NCBI GenBank assembly: GCA_026713745.1
Contig: JAPONU010000263.1
Span: 1-5,500 of the forward strand
DNA: 5,500 nucleotides
DNA from: a bacterium
Lineage (GTDB): Bacteria > Actinomycetota > Acidimicrobiia > Acidimicrobiales > CATQHL01
Reading direction: 5' to 3'
A model generated the notes under the pieces. The model made no database searches, had not been told where the DNA came from, and worked only from the letters and a program-made list of their open reading frames with translations. The position numbers were made by a program, and so were the translations under genes. Each line of letters opens with the position of its first letter. Position 1 is the first letter of the stretch. Shown piece by piece: positions 1 to 4,555 of the stretch.

Positions 1-182
1 GCCTTCTCGCGGATGCAGCACGTGTTCACCACGACCACGTCCGCATTCTCGGGCGCGCCGGCGGGCAGCATCCCGTCGGCCTCCAGCAACCCGGCGACGC
101 GCTCGGAGTCGTGTTCGTTCATCTGGCACCCGAAGGTGCGGATGAAGTACCGCCCCACGCCGGCCACGCTGTTGCCGCTCAC
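1..182 (-). CDS. miaB: MiaB, tRNA-2-methylthio-N6-dimethylallyladenosine synthase (N-terminal part; 3' end outside window)
   Basis: MiaB is a radical-SAM enzyme that adds a methylthio group to i6A37 in tRNAs reading UNN codons. About 60 codons are visible, read on the minus strand. They contain the family's N-terminal signature: RTFGCQMNEHDSER (from about residue 15), then VVVVNTCCIREKA (from about residue 49). C19 and C55 match two of the three cysteines that bind the auxiliary 4Fe-4S cluster. The third cysteine, the radical-SAM CxxxCxxC motif and the TRAM domain would lie beyond position 1. No ATG precedes the conserved block. I chose GTG at 182, but GTG at 158 would give a start (VGRYFIRTFGC) closer to the usual family length, and neither has a clear Shine-Dalgarno site. 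The frame stays open upstream of 182 without a good start codon. The gene lies 110 bp downstream of recA on the same strand and may be read from the recA transcript. The identification is firm; the start is not. Confidence 0.95.
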   Translation of the reverse strand, partial: MSGNSVAGVGRYFIRTFGCQMNEHDSERVAGLLEADGMLPAGAPENADVVVVNTCCIREK

Positions 183-220
183 GTGCTCAATCGTAGAGGC
201 AGCCGCCCCGTCCGCTGCCG

Positions 221-250
221 CTTGGATTCCGGCCTTCGGCGGAATGACGA
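221..250. repeat. dRS3-like small palindromic repeat / hairpin between recA and miaB
   Basis: ATTCC (226-230) and GGAAT (241-245) form a hairpin with GCC (232-234) and GGC (238-240), a single bulged G at 231 and a TTC loop. That is 8 base pairs in all. The flanks TTGG on the left and GACGAC on the right complete a pattern very like the widespread TGGATTCCCGCC...GCGGGAATGACG repeats (dRS3 in Neisseria and look-alikes in many genomes). It also shows in translation as the LDSGLRRNDD / AWIPAFGGMT peptides these repeats typically produce. There is no T-run on either strand, so it is not a classical terminator, although in the recA transcript it could stabilise the 3' end or separate recA from miaB. 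Membership of a dispersed family is inferred from one copy. Confidence 0.5.
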
Positions 251-292
251 CACAAGGGCGGGGACGCCGGGGGCGGCGGAGTCGGGTGCGCT

Positions 293-1351
293 TTACCGGG
301 TCGCGCCGACCTCCTCGTCGGCGGCTTCGGATTCCGGCGTCTCGACGACCTGCGGCAACAGGCTCCTGGTGACCTTCTCGGCGATCTCCAGAACCAGGGC
401 GGGGTTCTCTCGCAGGAAGGTCTTCACCTTCTCGCGGCCCTGGCCGACCTGATCGCCCTCGTAGGTGTACCAGGCCCCCGACTTCTTCACGATGTCGAGG
501 CTCACCGCCAGGTCCAGAACCGAGCCCTCCCGGCTGATGCCCTGGGAGTACATGATGTCGAATTCGGCGGTGCGGAACGGCGGCGCCGTCTTGTTCTTCA
601 CCACGCGGACGCGAGTGCGGTTGCCCACCACCTCGGCGCCGTTCTTGATGGACTCGATCCGGCGGATGTCGAGGCGTATCGAGGAGTAGAACTTCAGCGC
701 CCGGCCGCCGGAGGTGGTCTCGGGCGAGCCGAACATGACCCCGATCTTCTCGCGCAGCTGGTTGATGAAGATGCACACAGCCTGGCTCTTGTGCAGGTTG
801 GCGGTGAGCTTCCGCAGGGCCTGGGACATGAGCCGGGCCTGCAAGCCCACGTGGGTGTCGCCCATCTCGCCCTCGATCTCCGCCCGGGGCGTGAGCGCGG
901 CCACCGAGTCGATCACCACCACGTCGATGGCCCCCGAGCGGATCAGCACGTCGGCGATCTCCAGGGCCTGCTCGCCGGTGTCGGGCTGGGAGATGAGCAT
1001 CTCGTCCACGTCCACCCCGATGGCCCGGGCGTAGACCGGGTCGAGGGCGTGCTCGGCGTCGATGTAGGCACACACACCGCCCGTGCGCTGCGCCTCGGCC
1101 ACCACGTGCAGGGCCAGGGTGGTCTTACCCGAGGATTCGGGACCGAAGATCTCGGTGACCCGGCCGCGGGGCAGACCGCCGATGCCGAGTGCCACGTCGA
1201 GGGCCAGCGCTCCCGTGGACACGGACTCGATCTGGAGGGCGGCCTTCTCCCCCATCTTCATGACCGCGCCCTTGCCGAAGTTCTTCTCGATCTGGCGGAG
1301 AGCCAGGTCCAGCGCTTGCTCGCGCACCCTGCCGTTGGTGTTGGTCGTCAT
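293..1351 (-). CDS. recA: RecA, recombinase A
   Basis: RecA polymerises on single-stranded DNA in an ATP-dependent way, drives homologous pairing and strand exchange, and triggers LexA self-cleavage. The 352-residue product shows every core element. Walker A is GPESSGKT (70-77). The catalytic glutamate is in DAEHA (E100), and Walker B is VVVIDSVAAL (144-153). Loop L1 is EGEMGDTHVGLQAR (160-173). Loop L2, around INQLREKIGVMFGSPETTSGG, spans 196-216. The RecA signature ALKFYSSIR is at 218-226. The C-terminal acidic tail is short (EAADEEVGATR). There is no intein. The frame stays open to 1438, but the ATG at 1351 is the right start: it gives a normal family N-terminus (NGRVREQALDLAL) and lies 10 nt after AGGAGG (1362-1367). 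The gene is divergent from msrB and upstream of miaB. A degenerate SOS-type site lies about 55 bp upstream of the start. Identification is essentially certain. Confidence 0.99.
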   Translation of the reverse strand: MTTNTNGRVREQALDLALRQIEKNFGKGAVMKMGEKAALQIESVSTGALALDVALGIGGLPRGRVTEIFGPESSGKTTLALHVVAEAQRTGGVCAYIDAEHALDPVYARAIGVDVDEMLISQPDTGEQALEIADVLIRSGAIDVVVIDSVAALTPRAEIEGEMGDTHVGLQARLMSQALRKLTANLHKSQAVCIFINQLREKIGVMFGSPETTSGGRALKFYSSIRLDIRRIESIKNGAEVVGNRTRVRVVKNKTAPPFRTAEFDIMYSQGISREGSVLDLAVSLDIVKKSGAWYTYEGDQVGQGREKVKTFLRENPALVLEIAEKVTRSLLPQVVETPESEAADEEVGATR

Positions 1352-1361
1352 CGGTTCATGA

Positions 1362-1367
1362 CCTCCT
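1362..1367 (-). promoter_or_regulatory. Ribosome binding site of recA
   Basis: On the minus strand AGGAGG lies 10 nt before the ATG at 1351. This fixes that ATG rather than the longer open frame reaching 1438. A nearer ATG, 2 nt after the site, opens only MNR-stop and is too close to be used efficiently. Confidence 0.8.
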
Positions 1368-1405
1368 GGGTGGTTTGATTCCCCGGTCGCCAACGGCGCC
1401 GGTTG

Positions 1406-1417
1406 GATCGATCGTTC
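1406..1417 (-). promoter_or_regulatory. Possible degenerate LexA (SOS) box upstream of recA
   Basis: The minus strand reads GAAC-GATC-GATC, which differs by one base from the GAAC-N4-GTTC SOS box known for LexA of Actinobacteria and Bacillus. It sits 55-66 bp upstream of the recA start, a normal place for a LexA operator. One mismatch in a conserved half-site and the absence of a clear -10/-35 pair keep this tentative. Confidence 0.35.
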
Positions 1418-1503
1418 GGGGGAAGCTCGTCTGTGCATACTCTGCCGGGAGGGTGTGACACAGAGCGTTGTGAGACACTATGTGCAGCACCCTCGGCATC
1501 TGG

Positions 1504-1523
1504 GGATTACAGCAGTGTAATCC
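1504..1523. promoter_or_regulatory. Perfect inverted repeat in the recA/msrB divergent region (putative operator)
   Basis: GGATTACA (1504-1511) and TGTAATCC (1516-1523) are exact reverse complements with a 4-nt GCAG spacer, so the dyad has 8-bp arms. It lies 34 bp before the msrB start codon and about 150 bp before recA on the other strand. The size and symmetry suit a dimeric repressor or activator site. A hairpin in the msrB leader is possible, but no T-run follows it, which argues against an intrinsic terminator. I cannot name the regulator: the site does not match the NrdR, LexA or OxyR patterns I know. Confidence 0.5.
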
Positions 1524-1548
1524 AAACGCCCGTTCGCTGCACGCATTT

Positions 1549-1553
1549 GGAGG
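1549..1553 (+). promoter_or_regulatory. Ribosome binding site of msrB
   Basis: GGAGG lies 4 nt before the ATG at 1558. It supports that start over the upstream in-frame ATG at 1480, which has no such site and would add a non-conserved 26-residue extension running through the inverted repeat. Confidence 0.7.
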
Positions 1554-1557
1554 CGTC

Positions 1558-1989
1558 ATGACCACCGGACAGCCCAATCGGCGGGAACTCCGCAAACAGC
1601 TCTCCCCGCTCCAGTACCACGTCACCCAGGAGGCCGGCACAGAGCGGGCCTTCACCGGCGAGTACTGGGACTGCAAGGACGACGGCGTCTACCACTGCGT
1701 GGTCTGCGACACGGCGCTGTTCGCCAGCGACACCAAGTACGACTCCGGCACCGGCTGGCCCAGCTTCCACTCCGAGATGGGCGACGACCGGGTGGGGCGT
1801 CGCACCGACCTCAGCGGTGGCTGGGTCCGCACCGAGGCGGTCTGCAACGAATGCGGGGCGCACCTGGGACACATCTTCGACGACGGCCCCGCCCCAACCG
1901 GCGAGCGCTACTGCATGAACTCCGCATCACTGAACCTGCATCGCGACGACGAGTCCGCGGACTCACCCTCCGAAGCAGATGCAAACTAA
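1558..1989 (+). CDS. msrB: MsrB, peptide-methionine (R)-S-oxide reductase
   Basis: MsrB reduces methionine-R-sulfoxide in oxidised proteins, usually recycled by thioredoxin. The 143-residue product is a normal-length single-domain SelR protein with no signal peptide, so it should be cytosolic. It begins with LSPLQYHVTQEAGTERAFTGEYWD (15-38). Two zinc-binding CxxC pairs follow: CVVC (C47, C50) and CNEC (C96, C99). GTGWPSF (64-70) lies between them. AHLGHIFDDGPAPTGERYCMNSASL (101-125) closes the fold, and C119 in RYCMN is the catalytic cysteine. Many MsrBs have Cys in GCGWPSF as the resolving residue; here it is Thr65, so recycling must rely on another cysteine (C39 is the only other one) or on direct reduction. 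The tail from 129 is acidic and not conserved. The start at 1558 is chosen by its Shine-Dalgarno site and family length. It is divergent from recA, and a palindrome in its leader may control it. Confidence 0.97.
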   Translation: MTTGQPNRRELRKQLSPLQYHVTQEAGTERAFTGEYWDCKDDGVYHCVVCDTALFASDTKYDSGTGWPSFHSEMGDDRVGRRTDLSGGWVRTEAVCNECGAHLGHIFDDGPAPTGERYCMNSASLNLHRDDESADSPSEADAN

Positions 1990-1996
1990 AGGTCAG

Positions 1997-2005
1997 TATA
2001 TAAAA
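1997..2005 (+). promoter_or_regulatory. AT-rich -10-like element upstream of the oxygenase gene
   Basis: TATATAAAA starts 7 bases after the msrB stop, in an AT-rich island of about 25 bp that stands out in this GC-rich DNA. It could be the -10 region of a promoter for the oxygenase/aminotransferase pair, leaving a leader of roughly 60 nt. No convincing -35 hexamer precedes it. The opposite strand also reads TATACT here, so direction is uncertain. Confidence 0.3.
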
Positions 2006-2020
2006 CTCTGTGGCCAATAC

Positions 2021-2054
2021 CTCGCTCGGTCCGGCACCTCGCCCGGTCCCGCAG
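2021..2054 (+). repeat. Two-copy 17-bp tandem repeat in the oxygenase leader
   Basis: CTCGCTCGGTCCGGCAC (2021-2037) is followed immediately by CTCGCCCGGTCCCGCAG (2038-2054); 14 of 17 positions are identical. It lies between the AT-rich element and the start codon at 2068. It may be a chance or slippage duplication, or a doubled protein-binding site; the sequence alone does not decide. Confidence 0.5.
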
Positions 2055-2067
2055 TACCAGGGCGGCC

Positions 2068-3090
2068 ATGAACACTGACTCCGGGGGGACCGCGGTGACG
2101 GGGTCGGCAACCCTGGAATCCCCTGTCCCCATCATCGACATCTCCCCCGCAGCCGAGAGTGAGGAGGGATTGGCCGCCGTCGCGCGGGCCACCGACGAGG
2201 CTTGCCGCACCATCGGCTTCTTCGTCATCGTCGGCCACGGGGTACCCCAGGTGACCAGCAACGCCGTCTGGGGGGCGGCACGGGAGTTCTTCGACCTGCC
2301 GCTGGAGGTCAAGCGCCGCAGCCCGGCGCCGTCGGAGGACTACGCCTACGGCTATTCACCCATCCAGGGCGAGATGCTGGCCGGCTCGCTCGGCGACACC
2401 ACGCCGCCGGATCTGAAGGAGACCCTCAACATGGGTCCCCTCGACCTGCCGGTGGTGATCCCCCCGGGCGCCGAGGCGATCCTGACCGAGCCCCGCTGGC
2501 CGGAGCTTCCGGTGACGCTACGCCCGGCCTGGGAGGCGTACTTCCGGATCATGGCCGATTTGACGGGCCGCCTGCTGTCGATCATGGCCGTGGGGCTGGG
2601 CCTGCCGGACGACCACTTCGAGCCGTTCCTGGACGATCACTCCAGCGCCATGCGGGCGATCAACTACCCCGAGTTGGAGACCCGACCCCTGCCGGGACAG
2701 TTGCGCGCCGGCGCCCACACCGACTACGGAACCCTGTCGATCCTGCGCTTCGACGACGCCCCCGGCGGCCTGGAGGTGATGGGTCCCGACGGCTGGGCCG
2801 CGGTTCCGATGATCCCGGGCGGCTTCGTCGTGAACATCGGCGACTTGATGGCCCGCTGGACCAACGATCGCTGGGTCTCCACGCTGCATCGCGCCGGGCT
2901 GCCGCCGACCAACGCCGGCCGCTCCACGCGGCGCCAGAGCATCGTGTTCTTCCACAACGTCCGCTGGGACGCCGAGGTGTGCTGCCTGCCGACCTGCCTG
3001 GCCCCCGGCGAGTCGCCCCGCTACGAGCCGGTCCTGGCCGGCCCCCACCTGCTCAGCAAGTTCGCCACCACAGTGGTGGGCGAGTACTAG
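2068..3090 (+). CDS. Fe(II)/2-oxoglutarate-dependent oxygenase, isopenicillin N synthase-like family
   Basis: This is a cytosolic non-haem iron oxygenase of 340 residues, the usual length of the plant-type/IPNS-like group. Such enzymes couple 2-oxoglutarate decarboxylation to hydroxylation, desaturation or ring closure of a small molecule. The N-terminal DIOX_N part starts at VPIIDIS (20-26) and includes ARATDEACRTIGFFVIVGHGVP (39-60) and AREFFDLPLEVKRR (71-84). The C-terminal jelly-roll domain carries the iron triad H217 and D219 (AHTDYGTLSIL) and H274 (STLHRA). R289-x-S291 (RRQSIVFFHN) would bind 2-oxoglutarate, which argues against a true IPNS that lacks that co-substrate. The substrate cannot be read from the sequence. 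ATG 2068 has only a weak GGGCGG site; GTG at 2095, after a run of six G, is a plausible alternative and still keeps the whole domain. It begins 78 bp after msrB and is followed at 77 bp by a PLP aminotransferase, suggesting one pathway. Family is secure, function unknown. Confidence 0.92.
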   Translation: MNTDSGGTAVTGSATLESPVPIIDISPAAESEEGLAAVARATDEACRTIGFFVIVGHGVPQVTSNAVWGAAREFFDLPLEVKRRSPAPSEDYAYGYSPIQGEMLAGSLGDTTPPDLKETLNMGPLDLPVVIPPGAEAILTEPRWPELPVTLRPAWEAYFRIMADLTGRLLSIMAVGLGLPDDHFEPFLDDHSSAMRAINYPELETRPLPGQLRAGAHTDYGTLSILRFDDAPGGLEVMGPDGWAAVPMIPGGFVVNIGDLMARWTNDRWVSTLHRAGLPPTNAGRSTRRQSIVFFHNVRWDAEVCCLPTCLAPGESPRYEPVLAGPHLLSKFATTVVGEY

Positions 3091-3153
3091 TGCAGCCTGG
3101 ATCCCCCGCGTGACGATGATCGCTGCGGCATCGGCCGCGACCCGGAACTGAGC

Positions 3154-3158
3154 GAGGG
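3154..3158 (+). promoter_or_regulatory. Ribosome binding site of the aminotransferase gene
   Basis: GAGGG lies 9 nt before the ATG at 3168 and supports that start. The 77-bp gap before it shows no obvious terminator, which is consistent with co-transcription from the oxygenase gene. Confidence 0.6.
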
Positions 3159-3167
3159 AACCCAGCC

Positions 3168-4514
3168 ATGGACCCGGACCGGCCCAGAGACATTCGCCGG
3201 ACCAGAGAGATCGCCCACCGCGACGCCGCCGTCATCACCGGGTCGTTGAAGTACCGCCTCTACCCGTTCGTCGTCGCCAGGGCCGCGGGTGTGCGGCTCT
3301 GGGACCCCGACGGCAACGAGTACCTGGACTGGATGGGATGCGGCGGGGCGGTTCCGGCCGGCTATGGCCACCCGGAGGTGCGCGAGGCCGCGATCGCCGC
3401 GATCGACAAGGAGTACGCGCACCCCCTGGTCTGCTACATCCACGAGCCCGCCGTCGAGTTGGCGGAGAGGCTCGTCGACCTCGTGCCGGGAGAATTCGCC
3501 AAGAAGGTCTGGTTCGGGGTCTCCGGGTCGGACGCCATGGACTTCCTCGCCAAGGTCGCGCCGCTGGCCGCGGACCGCCCCCGGGTGATCTCCTTCATCG
3601 GCGCCTTCCACGGCATGACGATCGGCTCCGGGGCCATCTCCGGTCATGGTGCGCTGAGCAAGCCGATTCCCGGCGGTCACATCACCAAAGCGCCCTACCC
3701 GAACCCCTACCGCTGCGCCTGGGGCCCGTGCGACCCGCAGGAATGCTCCCTTCGCTGCCTGGACTATCTCCGCGACGAGTTGCTGACCAACGTCTCTCCG
3801 GCCGCCGAGACGGCCGCGGTGTTCGCCGAGAGCATCCAGTCCGACAGCGGGGAGATCGTTCCCCCCGGCAACTACTTCCCGGCCCTCCGGGAATTGTGCG
3901 ACGACCTGGGCATGTGGCTGATCTTCGACGAGATCAAGACAGGCTTCGGTCGGACGGGGCGGATGTTCGGGTTCGAGCACTTCGACATCCAGGCCGACGC
4001 CATCGGCCTGGCCAAGCCGCTCGGCGGCGGTTTCCCGCTCTCCGCGGTGGTCGGGCGACCTGAGATCATCGACGTGGACGACCTCTACACGGCGTACACC
4101 CTCGGCGGGCACCCCGTGTCGTGCAGCACCTCCCTTGCCTTCCTGGAGATCCTGCAGCGCGAGGATCTGACGGCCAACGCGGCCGACGTGGGCGGCTATC
4201 TGAAGGAGCAACTGCTGGAGATGAAGGGACGCCATCCGCTCATCGGCGACGTCCGCGGCAAGGGTCTGCTGCTCGGCGTGGAGTTGGTCGCCGATCCGCG
4301 GACCCGGGAGCCGGCTACGCGGGACGCGCACCGGCTCGCCTACCGCTGCTTCGAGTTGGGGCTGATCCTGCTCTCCTTCGGGAACGTCATGGAGATCACG
4401 CCGCCGCTGACGATCACCAGGAGCGATGCCGACGAGGCGCTGACGATCTTCGAGCGCGCTCTCGCCGACATCGAGGCGGGGCGCTTCGACGACGCCAAAC
4501 TGGACGGGTTCTAG
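3168..4514 (+). CDS. Class III PLP-dependent aminotransferase (GABA aminotransferase-like), substrate unknown
   Basis: This enzyme would move an amino group, typically from an omega-amine or amino acid, to a keto acid using pyridoxal phosphate. The 448-residue length is standard for class III (GabT, ornithine, acetylornithine and taurine-type) enzymes. Motifs in order: the VRLWDPDGNEYLDWMGCGG entry strand (42-60); SGSDAMD (119-125) for the PLP phosphate; FHGMT (147-151) with H148 stacking on the ring; ESIQSDSGEIVPP (221-233); IFDEIKTGFGRTG (252-264) with D254 facing the pyridine nitrogen; AIGLAKPLGGGFPLSAVVGR (278-297) with K283 as the Schiff-base lysine; and GGHPVSC (313-319). The common DEVQ is DEIK here. 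C183, C188, C193 and C197 form a cysteine cluster in the loop after NPYR, a feature I recall from GABA-aminotransferase-like relatives. It probably works with the preceding oxygenase on an amine-containing metabolite; glutamate-1-semialdehyde aminomutase is a less likely alternative. Fold and cofactor use are firm, substrate is not. Confidence 0.94.
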   Translation: MDPDRPRDIRRTREIAHRDAAVITGSLKYRLYPFVVARAAGVRLWDPDGNEYLDWMGCGGAVPAGYGHPEVREAAIAAIDKEYAHPLVCYIHEPAVELAERLVDLVPGEFAKKVWFGVSGSDAMDFLAKVAPLAADRPRVISFIGAFHGMTIGSGAISGHGALSKPIPGGHITKAPYPNPYRCAWGPCDPQECSLRCLDYLRDELLTNVSPAAETAAVFAESIQSDSGEIVPPGNYFPALRELCDDLGMWLIFDEIKTGFGRTGRMFGFEHFDIQADAIGLAKPLGGGFPLSAVVGRPEIIDVDDLYTAYTLGGHPVSCSTSLAFLEILQREDLTANAADVGGYLKEQLLEMKGRHPLIGDVRGKGLLLGVELVADPRTREPATRDAHRLAYRCFELGLILLSFGNVMEITPPLTITRSDADEALTIFERALADIEAGRFDDAKLDGF

Positions 4515-4555
4515 CGCCAGGTCACTCGCCGGGCTCTTCACCCACCCGCTGGCGC
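4514..4555. terminator. Inverted repeat across the convergent gene ends (weak candidate terminator)
   Basis: GCGCCAG (4514-4520) and CTGGCGC (4549-4555) are exact reverse complements with a 28-nt loop, placed over the two convergent stop codons (TAG at 4512-4514, minus-strand TGA at 4522-4524). The position would suit a shared bidirectional transcript end. The long loop, the lack of a T-run and the overlap with the permease's C-terminal codons make it weak. Confidence 0.25.

Noticed and set aside
13..372. 119-codon plus-strand frame over miaB and the recA 3' end
   Set aside because: It is a shadow of minus-strand miaB and recA; its only notable stretch (AWIPAFGGMTTQ) is the translation of the repeat hairpin at 221-250.
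1348..1359. Tiny leader ORF (MNR-stop) whose ATGA overlaps the recA start
   Set aside because: The AGGAGG site is only 2 nt from its ATG, too close for normal initiation, and well placed for the recA ATG. A translational-coupling role is conceivable but unsupported.
791..1378. 195-codon open frame antisense to recA
   Set aside because: RecA is unmistakable on the other strand; this frame is H/G/V-rich shadow sequence without motifs or a ribosome binding site.
1356..1676. 106-codon minus-strand frame spanning the recA/msrB control region
   Set aside because: It overlaps the msrB coding start, the inverted repeat and the recA Shine-Dalgarno region, and shows no domain or ribosome binding site.
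2202..3113. 303-codon open frame on the plus strand inside the oxygenase gene
   Set aside because: It is a +1-type shadow frame rich in R, G, P and A with no family resemblance, while the overlapping frame holds all oxygenase motifs.
3087..4541. 484-codon open frame on the minus strand opposite the aminotransferase
   Set aside because: It mirrors a clearly recognisable class III aminotransferase, has low-complexity R/G/V/D-rich composition with no motifs, and is the usual antisense frame left open by high-GC codon bias.
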